DNA of 64,000 nucleotides from Candidatus Micropelagos thuwalensis (GTDB taxonomy: Bacteria > Pseudomonadota > Alphaproteobacteria > RS24). The first letter of the stretch is position 1; each line of letters opens with the position of its first letter. The notes beneath the pieces were generated by a model. It searched no databases, was not told the DNA's origin, and worked only from the letters and a program-made list of their open reading frames with translations. The stretch spans positions 806,001 to 870,000 of the forward strand of contig NZ_AWXE01000004.1 of the NCBI RefSeq assembly GCF_000469155.1, read 5' to 3'. A program made the translations under genes and the position numbers. Of this stretch, positions 44,509 through 52,984 are shown piece by piece.

Positions 44509-47370
44509 ATGCCATCTTTCACTCTTTTTCGTAAATTTATGATGTCGGCCGTTCTAGGTCTGGCAGTTGCCGCATGTGATGGCGACAGTAATACCGAACT
44601 GGCCTCTCTTGGCACGGTCGGTCCTAACCCCGGCGCAGGTGGTACTACTTCTGGCGGTAGTTCTAGCGGTTCCAGTGGCGCAACTGCCAATTGTGAAGAC
44701 GGGTTAACTCAAGTCACACTAAGTAATGATGATGAAGTTTGCTCTATTTCTGGCACGATTGCTTCCGATCTGACACTCAGCGCCTCGAACATTTATATGT
44801 TGGACGGTAAAGTAGTCGTCGGTGAAAATGAAGCCAAAGATGGTACAGGCGGCACTAATGCTGTTCTGACCATTCCAGCCGGAACAAAAATTATCGGTAA
44901 GCAAACGCCGACCTCTGGTGTGACCTCTTACCTTGTTATTACCCGTGGTTCTCGTTTGGAAGCTACTGGTTCTGAAACACAACCAATTATCTTCACCTCC
45001 GAACAAGATCACCTGCGTGGTCGTACATCTCCAATTGCCCTTGAAGAATCTGAAACCGGTGAATGGGGCGGGATTGTGGTTAATGGTCTAGCAACTATTA
45101 ACAAAGGCACCGATTGTGAGCTTGCTGCCAACATTTGTGAGCGTGAAGGTGAAGGCGATAGCGGCCTTTACGGTGGTGACGATGACACGGATAACTCCGG
45201 TACATTCCGTTACATGCAGGTCCGTTACGCGGGGTTTGCGTTTACAGCAGATAATGAGCTGAATGGTATTGCCTTCCAGGGGGTTGGTTCCGGCACGACG
45301 ATTGAATATGTTCATGTTCATAATGGCGCGGATGATGGTATCGAATTCTTCGGTGGTACAGCTAACGCAAAATATATTGTTGTAACCGGTGCAGATGATG
45401 ACAGTATCGACTGGACAAATGGTTATCGCGGTTACATCCAATATGCGATCGTCATGCAAAACCCTAACCAAGCAAATACAGACCAAGGTATTGAGGCTGA
45501 CAGTAACTCTTCTGACAATGATGCTAAGCCGCGTGCTCGTCCTGTATTGTCAAACGTGACACTCGTTGGTGCGCGTCCTGCTGAGTCTGACATCGGGATT
45601 TTGCTTCGCGAAGGTACTGGTGCGGGCATCTATAACTCTGTTGTTTCCAATTTTGAAGACTGCTGGGATATTGATGGGACAGCAACTTACACAAACAGCA
45701 CAACAGCAACAGGCATTACTTTGAAATCTGTATTGTTTGATTGTGAGGACTCTTTCAAAGATGACACAGGTGCTGGCGAAGATGATACAGCCGCAGGAAC
45801 AGGTCTTGCTGCTAAATTCGCCGCCGGAGCCAATAATGTTGAATTGGCCAGCACATTGTCGAATGGTTTCATTAACGGTAATAATGAAAACTCTGTAACT
45901 TCCGTAAATGTTAACACTGAAGAAACACTGACATGGTTCGAATTTGCAACCTATATCGGTGCAGTGAAAAGCTCTTCAGCTACTGATAACTGGACCCTCA
46001 ACTGGACATATGGCATCAACCCGACGCCATCTTGCCCAACCGGAACAACAGCTATCGGTTCAACAGGTTGTGAGCTTTCAGGCGTTATTACAGATGACAT
46101 TAATTTAGTATCTGGTCTTAGTTACTTCTTGCGCGGCAAGGTTGTCGTTGGCGTCGATTGTGGCCCCGACAAAGATAACGAGCTCGCAACTTGTGACAAA
46201 GCTGAGCTGACAATTGATCCGGGTGTCTCTGTGTTTGCTCGCGAAAACCCGCTTTCTTATCTAGTTATCGCACGCGGTTCTAAATTGAACTCAAACGGTA
46301 CAGCATCCGCACCTGTAACCTTTACGGTTGAAGATGACTCTTCAAGAAACATTGACTCGGATACGGGTCTTTGGGGCGGACTAGTTATAAATGGTCGTGC
46401 GCCAATCAACAAAGGGACAAACTGTGAGGTTCTTACCAATCTGTGTGAGCGCGATGGTGAAGGCGATAGCGGTAAATACGGTGGTAACGATGCTGCCGAT
46501 GATAGTGGTCAAATTTACTACACAGTCGTCAAATATGCAGGTTATGCATTTACCGCAGATAACGAGCTGAACGGCATTGCCTTTGAAGGTGTCGGTTCCG
46601 GAACGGAAGTAGATTACGTCCAAGTCCATAACGGCGCTGATGACGGTATTGAGTTCTTCGGCGGCACGGTAAATGCCAAGCACCTTGTCGTGACCGGTGC
46701 TGATGATGACAGTATCGATTGGACGAACGGTTATGTTGGTAATATCCAATACGCAATCGTTGTTCAAAACGGTGCCAATCAGGGTAACACCGATCAGGGT
46801 ATTGAAGCGGACAGTAACTCATCCAACAATGATGCTCTGCCACGGGCCTTCCCATCCTTGTCAAACTTGACACTTGTCGGTTCCTTCCCAGCCGCAACTG
46901 GTGCAGAATCCGATATCGGTATCCTGTTACGAGAGGGTACGGGCGCTAATATATACAATACTGTAGTGGTTGGTTTCCAGGACGGTATCGACATTGACGA
47001 TGCAGCAACTTACGCAAATCGTGATAGTGCCACAACTGGTATCAATCTTAAGTCCGTGTTTATTGATGCAGATACGGCTTTCGGTGATGATACAGCTGCC
47101 GGTGAAGACGATACAGCCGCTGGCTTTGATCTCGGGGCTTGGTTTGCAGCTGAAGACGCCAATAATGACAGCACGACGGCTAACTCTTTAACCACTCTCA
47201 GCGGTGCGACGACTGGACAGAAGCGCTACATTAACGGTGCAACTGAAAACGGTATTACTGATACCGATCCAACAGCTCTCGGTACCTTCTTTGAAGATGC
47301 TGGTTTTGTTGGAGCCGTACAGAGTTCCGACAACTGGACGTCCGGTTGGACGGTCTGGTTGAACGACTAG
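44509..47370 (+). CDS. large acidic lipoprotein with two homologous beta-helix-like halves
   Basis: Lipoprotein of 953 residues. GGAGGG lies 4 bases ahead of the ATG. The signal peptide ends in lipobox AVAAC (Cys23); Asp follows at +2. A Gly/Ser/Thr linker leads to two homologous halves of about 436 residues each. The copies share GDGEGDSG-type residues, FTADNELNGIAF, VHNGADDGIEFFGG, VTGADDDSIDWTNGY, NTDQGIEADSNSS and DIGILLREGTGA. Short repeating strands rich in Asn, Gly and Asp suggest a right-handed beta-helix with bound calcium; that is inference. It is followed by a TonB-dependent receptor and gspC. It may be related in role to the phosphate-induced surface lipoprotein ElpS of Caulobacter, encoded beside a T2SS. 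Confidence 0.85.
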   Translation: MPSFTLFRKFMMSAVLGLAVAACDGDSNTELASLGTVGPNPGAGGTTSGGSSSGSSGATANCEDGLTQVTLSNDDEVCSISGTIASDLTLSASNIYMLDGKVVVGENEAKDGTGGTNAVLTIPAGTKIIGKQTPTSGVTSYLVITRGSRLEATGSETQPIIFTSEQDHLRGRTSPIALEESETGEWGGIVVNGLATINKGTDCELAANICEREGEGDSGLYGGDDDTDNSGTFRYMQVRYAGFAFTADNELNGIAFQGVGSGTTIEYVHVHNGADDGIEFFGGTANAKYIVVTGADDDSIDWTNGYRGYIQYAIVMQNPNQANTDQGIEADSNSSDNDAKPRARPVLSNVTLVGARPAESDIGILLREGTGAGIYNSVVSNFEDCWDIDGTATYTNSTTATGITLKSVLFDCEDSFKDDTGAGEDDTAAGTGLAAKFAAGANNVELASTLSNGFINGNNENSVTSVNVNTEETLTWFEFATYIGAVKSSSATDNWTLNWTYGINPTPSCPTGTTAIGSTGCELSGVITDDINLVSGLSYFLRGKVVVGVDCGPDKDNELATCDKAELTIDPGVSVFARENPLSYLVIARGSKLNSNGTASAPVTFTVEDDSSRNIDSDTGLWGGLVINGRAPINKGTNCEVLTNLCERDGEGDSGKYGGNDAADDSGQIYYTVVKYAGYAFTADNELNGIAFEGVGSGTEVDYVQVHNGADDGIEFFGGTVNAKHLVVTGADDDSIDWTNGYVGNIQYAIVVQNGANQGNTDQGIEADSNSSNNDALPRAFPSLSNLTLVGSFPAATGAESDIGILLREGTGANIYNTVVVGFQDGIDIDDAATYANRDSATTGINLKSVFIDADTAFGDDTAAGEDDTAAGFDLGAWFAAEDANNDSTTANSLTTLSGATTGQKRYINGATENGITDTDPTALGTFFEDAGFVGAVQSSDNWTSGWTVWLND
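44680..47365 (+). repeat. internal duplication in the lipoprotein gene
   Basis: The two halves align with an offset of about 1308 bases. For example GGTGAAGGCGATAGCGG occurs near 45147 and again near 46456. The central parts (about 45145-45620 and 46453-46940) are the most alike at protein level. Confidence 0.9.
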
Positions 47371-47383
47371 TCCTTACGGATAC

Positions 47384-47412
47384 TGGCCGTCGCAGTTTTG
47401 CTGCGGCGGCCA
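47384..47412 (+). promoter_or_regulatory. strong intercistronic hairpin
   Basis: TGGCCGTCGCAG pairs with CTGCGGCGGCCA over 12 bp with one G-U pair and a 5-base loop. It lies between the lipoprotein stop and the receptor start. No T run follows, so it is more likely an mRNA-stabilising or processing element than a terminator. Confidence 0.75.
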
Positions 47413-47453
47413 ACTCACTCTTCGGTTTATGCCTTCAAAATCAGGTTGCCAAA

Positions 47454-49991
47454 ATGACAAATTTTAAACAAATAAATTCCAGCTTAGCCGCTTTTGCTTT
47501 GCTGGTATCTTTTCCGGCTCTTACTAATGCTCAGGATATTGATGAAATTCAGGTCATAGGGGTTTTTATTCCCGATGAAAAACGTAATACCTCCGAGATT
47601 TCCAATGTTCTGGAAGCTGAGGACTTTTCACTCGCTGGAGATAGCGATATAGCTGTCGCCTTGACGCGCCTTCCGGGTCTTTCTCCTGATACGACGGGTA
47701 AATATGTCGTCGTCAGAGGTTTGGTAGAAAGATATACATCCACCCTTCTGAATGGCACACAATTGCCATCACCTGACCCTTTGAAAACAGCTGTTCCGCT
47801 TGATATTTTTCCGACAAGTATTATCGGAAATGTTCTTGTCCAGAAAACATATTCTGCTGAATATCCTGGCGCTTTTGGTGGCGGTGTTATTGACCTTAGG
47901 ACAAAAAGTGTTCCAGATGAACCGTTTTTAAACATAAGCTTATCAACGGGTTATAATTCAGAATCGACTTTAGAAGACGGACTTTCCTATTATGGCAGTG
48001 ATCGTGACTGGCTGACTTTTGATGATGGTCATAGAGAACTTCCAAGCATATTCAGAAATGATTATCAGCTTACCAGTCAGACACCTGCGTCTTTAGAGCA
48101 ATATGGTGAAGCAATCCCGAATATTTGGTCTATCGATTTTGATGAAAATCTTCCTGATGTTTCGGCCAAAATTTCTGGTGGTACTAACCGTGATACCGAT
48201 AATGGAAGAATTGGGGTAATTTTTGCCCTCGATTATACCAGTGAATATCGTAACCATTTTGGTGAGCAATTTTCTTATTCCGCAACTGATGCCGGTCTGG
48301 TTATTCAACAAAACTTTTCAGATAGTGTTTGTGTAGGCCAGGGTGTGAGTACCGAATATTGTGGTTTTAATACAACCTCATGGAACACAAATTTGAACGG
48401 ACTGTTGTCTGTTGGCTGGGAAATCGACGCGAATAGTGAGATTAAATATACAGGTGTTTTGCTTCGTTCGAGCCAGAAGCAGGTACAGATAAAAGGCGGG
48501 TCTACCGACTCCAATGATCTTGAAAATACGACACGTCTGGATTGGAAAGAGCGAGAAGTTATTTCTAATGCGGTATCGGGTGAACATACGTTTGATCTAA
48601 TTGATGCTGGCGAGACAATGCTTGATTGGTCGCTCAATATAACCAACGCTTCTCGGGATGTTCCGTTACGTCGTCGTTATAAATATTTCTACGATGACGG
48701 TCCTGGTGCTTTTCGTATCAGTACTCGGACAGATGGTAATCTAACCGAATATGGTTATATGGAAGATGAGTCCCGCGACTTTGTTGTTAATCTCACGCAG
48801 GCTACGAATCTGTTTGGTTTTGAAACGGACATTAAAGCCGGTGCGGCTTATAACGAAAAAGAGCGTTCTAGTTACTACCTGACTTACCACTATAATATGG
48901 GCCAGGTTACGAACCGTGATTTACTGTTCCGTGTTCCTGAAGTAATTTTTGGTTCAGTCAATATCGACCCAAATGGGATTTATTTACAGTCTTTAACACG
49001 TGCTGCCGACAGTTTCTCTGCTGATTTTAAGAATGACCAAGCCTATTGGCAAATCGACACGCGTTTGACAGATACTATCCGCATATCATCCGGTTATCGT
49101 TACGAAGACAGCGAGCAATTGGTGCGTGCGACTGATCGGTCTACGCTTACACCTATTCTCGTTACACAGCAGATAGAGTCTTTCCTCCCGTCAGCAACTC
49201 TTACTTGGGAATTTGCAGATAATATGCAATTGCGCTTTGGTTATTCGGAAACCATTAACCGTCCTGATAGCCGTGAGTTATCTCCTGCCCGTTTCATTCG
49301 TGAAGATGGCCGGACGGAAGAAGGTAATCCAAATTTACAATTTGCTGAAATCAAGAACTACGATATTCGTTATGAGTGGTACTTTGGTGATAGTGACTCT
49401 GTAACTGTTGGAGTGTTCTACAAGGACATCACAAATCCAATCGAGTACTCCATTGCTTCCATCGGCGGTGAGGGTCAGCTTGATACAGTGGCAAATGCCG
49501 ATGAAGCTGAGCTTTCAGGTATTGAAGTCGAGATAGAAAAGCAACTTGGTAAATATATGAATCGCGATTTATTCTTAAAAGCCAATACGACATATATTGA
49601 CTCAGAAGTGATGCGTAGCGCTGCCAATTTTGGTGAGGTAACAAATCTCGTGGGTCCTATGCAGGGCCAGTCTGAGATACTTGCCAATATTCAGTTTGGC
49701 TTTGAGAATATTGAGCATAACGAATTCTTTAACGTCGTGCTTAACTATGTCGATGAACGGGTTTATCGCTTGGGTACAAACTCGCGACCTGACCTAATTG
49801 AAAAACCGCCTTTCGAGCTGAATCTGGTTTACAGCCGTGATATTTATACAGCTTATGACCGCCCTGTTGGTTTGTCTGTAAAGGTCAAGAATCTTCTGGA
49901 CGAAGGGGCTGAGAGGCTTCAAGGTTCAGAGATAGCTGAATCCTATGATATTGGCACAACACTTTCTATCGGTCTGAATTACTCATTCTGA
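47454..49991 (+). CDS. TonB-dependent outer-membrane receptor
   Basis: Outer-membrane active transporter of 845 residues from the ATG at 47454. A signal peptide ends at TNAQ; the TonB box is DEIQVIG directly after it. The plug domain follows (LPGLSPDTTGKYVVVRGLVE, NGTQLPSPDPLKTAVPLDIFP, YPGAFGGGVIDLRTKSVPDE), then a beta-barrel ending in aromatic Phe (GLNYSF). It belongs to the CirA/Fe-type receptor superfamily, but the substrate need not be iron. It is encoded 83 bases after the acidic lipoprotein and 28 before gspC, so these three are one operon. I infer that the lipoprotein captures or helps deliver its ligand. Confidence 0.92.
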   Translation: MTNFKQINSSLAAFALLVSFPALTNAQDIDEIQVIGVFIPDEKRNTSEISNVLEAEDFSLAGDSDIAVALTRLPGLSPDTTGKYVVVRGLVERYTSTLLNGTQLPSPDPLKTAVPLDIFPTSIIGNVLVQKTYSAEYPGAFGGGVIDLRTKSVPDEPFLNISLSTGYNSESTLEDGLSYYGSDRDWLTFDDGHRELPSIFRNDYQLTSQTPASLEQYGEAIPNIWSIDFDENLPDVSAKISGGTNRDTDNGRIGVIFALDYTSEYRNHFGEQFSYSATDAGLVIQQNFSDSVCVGQGVSTEYCGFNTTSWNTNLNGLLSVGWEIDANSEIKYTGVLLRSSQKQVQIKGGSTDSNDLENTTRLDWKEREVISNAVSGEHTFDLIDAGETMLDWSLNITNASRDVPLRRRYKYFYDDGPGAFRISTRTDGNLTEYGYMEDESRDFVVNLTQATNLFGFETDIKAGAAYNEKERSSYYLTYHYNMGQVTNRDLLFRVPEVIFGSVNIDPNGIYLQSLTRAADSFSADFKNDQAYWQIDTRLTDTIRISSGYRYEDSEQLVRATDRSTLTPILVTQQIESFLPSATLTWEFADNMQLRFGYSETINRPDSRELSPARFIREDGRTEEGNPNLQFAEIKNYDIRYEWYFGDSDSVTVGVFYKDITNPIEYSIASIGGEGQLDTVANADEAELSGIEVEIEKQLGKYMNRDLFLKANTTYIDSEVMRSAANFGEVTNLVGPMQGQSEILANIQFGFENIEHNEFFNVVLNYVDERVYRLGTNSRPDLIEKPPFELNLVYSRDIYTAYDRPVGLSVKVKNLLDEGAERLQGSEIAESYDIGTTLSIGLNYSF

Positions 49992-50019
49992 TAGTTTTTA
50001 TGGAAATCTTTTGGATAAT

Positions 50020-50847
50020 ATGACCGCCGCTGAATCACCGTCGACAAAGTTTATCGTTAATGCGCTAGAAATTGTCCTTGTTGTTTCGGCGGCGTTTCTT
50101 TTGGCTCATTATGTCGCGACATTTCTGGACGACAAGAGCCGCCTTAAGATTTCTGCTTATCAAACACCCGTCGCTAAGGATATGCAGCAATTTTCGCAAT
50201 CCTATGACTTTAAAAATATGTTCTTCCCCGAATTGACTGCGGGTGAAGATAAAATTGTGAAGGTGCGTGCCGCAGAGTCTTCATTGGATATTAGATTATT
50301 TGGTCTTCGCGCAGACGGTAACGGCATGGGAAGCGTTATTTACAAAATAGGTGCTCAAGAACAGCAAAACGTTCGTGTCGGTGAACAAATGGCCGATAAG
50401 ATTAAATTACTTGCCGTTTTTAATGACCGTATAGAAATCAATAATAATGGGCGTTTTGAAACTGTAACATTCGGCAAGGTCAACTCACGTTTGCGTGGTT
50501 TGCTGGAGCCGACGCCGCCGCCCGAACAAAACGAAAATGTTAAAACAGACCAGGCACAACCGCCTTTTTTAACGACCAGCTATTTTAAACCTGTAAAAAA
50601 TGAGAATGGCGTGACGGCGGGTTTTATCCTTCAACCTGAATATGCAGCTATGCTGTCCGGCACGGCTTTTATGCTTGATGATGTCATTATGGAAATAAAT
50701 GGTGAACGTGTCCACAATTATGAAAATTTGTCCGAAGCTCTTGAAGGTATCCGTTTCGGGCAGAAAGTTAATATGACGATTGAGCGGCGCGGGAACAAAC
50801 AAAGCATGTCATTTATGGTCCCGGCACCAAGCACTGCAAACCGTTAA
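50020..50847 (+). CDS. gspC: type II secretion system protein GspC
   Basis: Inner-membrane clamp of the T2SS, 275 residues. One membrane helix near the N-terminus (ALEIVLVVSAAFLLAHYVAT), a homology region that binds secretin (LDIRLFGLRADGNGMGSVIY to VRVGEQMADKIKLLAVF), a Pro-rich linker, and a C-terminal PDZ-like domain (LDDVIMEINGERVHNYENL). The ATG at 50020 is favoured over a TTG three codons upstream. It is co-transcribed with the receptor, and separated from gspD by a Pho box. Confidence 0.88.
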   Translation: MTAAESPSTKFIVNALEIVLVVSAAFLLAHYVATFLDDKSRLKISAYQTPVAKDMQQFSQSYDFKNMFFPELTAGEDKIVKVRAAESSLDIRLFGLRADGNGMGSVIYKIGAQEQQNVRVGEQMADKIKLLAVFNDRIEINNNGRFETVTFGKVNSRLRGLLEPTPPPEQNENVKTDQAQPPFLTTSYFKPVKNENGVTAGFILQPEYAAMLSGTAFMLDDVIMEINGERVHNYENLSEALEGIRFGQKVNMTIERRGNKQSMSFMVPAPSTANR

Positions 50848-50893
50848 AATCATATTGGTACGTTAATTTCCACCATTCACAATAAATGTTAAT

Positions 50894-50922
50894 CTGTCAC
50901 ATGATTGTCACAAAACTGTCAT
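50894..50922 (+). promoter_or_regulatory. Pho box upstream of gspD
   Basis: CTGTCAC (50894-50900), TTGTCAC (50905-50911) and CTGTCAT (50916-50922) repeat at an exact 11-base period with 4-base spacers ATGA and AAAA. This is a near-perfect three-half-site PhoB site. A -10-like TATTTT starts at 50930, 8 bases after the last half-site, as in PhoB-activated promoters that lack a -35. Confidence 0.85.
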
Positions 50923-51044
50923 GAACAAGTATTTTACTCTCCATCGTCAGATCTTTTATCGAATTCAGATCTTAATAATTAATAGTGGCCATGTGTCACC
51001 AGGTTGTTTCTAGAAATTACAATAAGTAAAAGGATTTGGTACTC

Positions 51045-52976
51045 ATGAAAATTTTATTCGTTTTGTTGTTTACACTTATATCGTTTACCGCAAACGCACA
51101 AATTTCAGGGGGGCTGAATTACAAGGACGCGGATTTGCGAGAATTCATCGAAGATGTCGCCCTCGCCACACGTAAAACATTCATTATCGACCCAGGTGTC
51201 GCCGGCAAGGTTAATCTTGTTTCTAGTAAAAATGTTGACGCCGAATTACTGTTTGAAATTTTTCTTTCAGTGCTGAAAGTCAATGGGTATGCGGCTACAT
51301 CCACGGTTGATGGTGGTTATAAAATAATTCCTGTAAATATTGCTTTTAAAGATAGCGTTGAGGAGGACGCGAAGGGTGATCGTATTGCCACCAAAGTCTT
51401 TTTTCTTCGTTATGCCGATCCGGTAAAAGTTCTGGGGGTTGTGCAACAATATGTTAATCCTAAGGGATTAAGTTTTGCGCGTGAGGGATTGCAAGCCATT
51501 GTCGTATCGGATTATGCGCATAATCTTACACGCATTCAGTCAATAATCGCCGAAATTGATGTCGATAATTCGGTTGTTAAAATCGTTAAGTTGAAAAACA
51601 CATCTGCCCGTGAAATGGCGGATGTAGCCCGTCAGATAGCCAGCGAGAATTCTAATAATCAATCAAGTTATCAATCAGTCAAAGCCATACCTATAATTGC
51701 AAGTAACTCTTTAATATTGAAGGGTCAATCACAGACAGTGGAGAGATATTTTCCTATCATAGAAAAGCTCGATCTTGAAAATGCATCAAACGGTTCGCTA
51801 AAAGTTGTGAAACTGAAATATGCAAATTCTGAAACCTTGTTGCCGACTTTACAGGCGCTTTCAGACAGCATTGCCGCACCTGATGTAGGGGTTAATAAAT
51901 TTTCTGCAGAAAAAATTATAATCTCAAATTACGTAGAGGCTAATGCAATTATCATTAAGGCAAGTGCTGATGCCCAAAAGAAAATTATTGATTTAATTTA
52001 CTCTCTCGATACACCGCGCGCGCAGGTGCTTGTCGAAGCAATCATTGTCGAAGTTTCCAATAATGCGGCCAAGTCACTTGGCGTGCAATATGTTCTCGCC
52101 GGGGGCGAAGACAGTAAAGTACCTTTTACAGTTTCTAATTACAGCAATACATCACCTAATATTCTCGCTGCGACTGGAGCGTTGGTGCTGGATGATTCGT
52201 CAGACAGTAGCAGCTCTGCTACGGTGGAAAATCTGTCGGGCGTTCTGCGTTCTGCCGCTATTGATAGCATGCTTGGCATTAACGGGCTGGCGGTTGGTGC
52301 CGCGGGGACGCGAAGTGATGGCGGCATTTTCGGGGTTATTCTGAATGCATTATCCGGAGACGTGAAAAGTAATATCCTCTCCACACCGTCGATTATGACT
52401 TTGGATAATGAGCCTGCTAAATTCATTGTTGGTCAGGAAATTCCCATCACGACGGGTGAGGCGCTTGGGTCTTCCAATGCTAATCCATTCCGTACGATAG
52501 ACCGTAAAAATGTCGGGGTACAGTTGGAGGTTGTTCCTCAAATTAATGAAGGCGATGAAATCCGCCTTAAGATTAGGCAGGAGGTTTCCTCTGTCTCCGG
52601 TCCTATAGCAACGACCTCGACTGAGTTGATAACAAATAAACGAGAAATGGAAACCACCGTCAGGGTTGGCGATGGAGAAATAATTGTGCTTGGTGGTCTT
52701 ATCCAGCAGGACGAGACCATATCAGTCGACAAAATACCTCTGCTCGGAAGTATTCCTGTACTTGGTAAAGCTTTCAGTTCAGAGCAAAAATCAAAATCTA
52801 ACACTAACCTTATGGTTTTCCTGCGCCCAACAATCGTAAGAACATCAGAAGATGCTCGTGCAGTGACGGAACTTAAATATGGTTATATTTCGGACAGCCA
52901 GAAAAAAGCTAAAACAAAACTCTCCCTGGATGACATGATGCAAGATGTCGTGGGCGTCACCTCGGAACAGGAGTAA
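51045..52976 (+). CDS. gspD: type II secretion secretin GspD
   Basis: Outer-membrane channel of the T2SS, 643 residues. Signal peptide ends at TANAQ. N0-N3 periplasmic domains follow, with repeats such as VVKIVKLKNTSAREMADVAR and LKVVKLKYANSETLLPTLQ. The secretin core has VLVEAIIVEVSNNAAKSLG, NILSTPSIMTLDNEPAKF and VGQEIPITTG. It is the first gene of the second T2SS unit, directly behind the Pho box. No GspS-like pilotin site is evident at the C-terminus. Confidence 0.95.
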   Translation: MKILFVLLFTLISFTANAQISGGLNYKDADLREFIEDVALATRKTFIIDPGVAGKVNLVSSKNVDAELLFEIFLSVLKVNGYAATSTVDGGYKIIPVNIAFKDSVEEDAKGDRIATKVFFLRYADPVKVLGVVQQYVNPKGLSFAREGLQAIVVSDYAHNLTRIQSIIAEIDVDNSVVKIVKLKNTSAREMADVARQIASENSNNQSSYQSVKAIPIIASNSLILKGQSQTVERYFPIIEKLDLENASNGSLKVVKLKYANSETLLPTLQALSDSIAAPDVGVNKFSAEKIIISNYVEANAIIIKASADAQKKIIDLIYSLDTPRAQVLVEAIIVEVSNNAAKSLGVQYVLAGGEDSKVPFTVSNYSNTSPNILAATGALVLDDSSDSSSSATVENLSGVLRSAAIDSMLGINGLAVGAAGTRSDGGIFGVILNALSGDVKSNILSTPSIMTLDNEPAKFIVGQEIPITTGEALGSSNANPFRTIDRKNVGVQLEVVPQINEGDEIRLKIRQEVSSVSGPIATTSTELITNKREMETTVRVGDGEIIVLGGLIQQDETISVDKIPLLGSIPVLGKAFSSEQKSKSNTNLMVFLRPTIVRTSEDARAVTELKYGYISDSQKKAKTKLSLDDMMQDVVGVTSEQE

Positions 52977-52984
52977 CCCTCCAC

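Noticed and set aside
44457-46994. Several minus-strand frames inside the lipoprotein gene
   Set aside because: They are shadows produced by the repetitive, codon-biased plus-strand gene.
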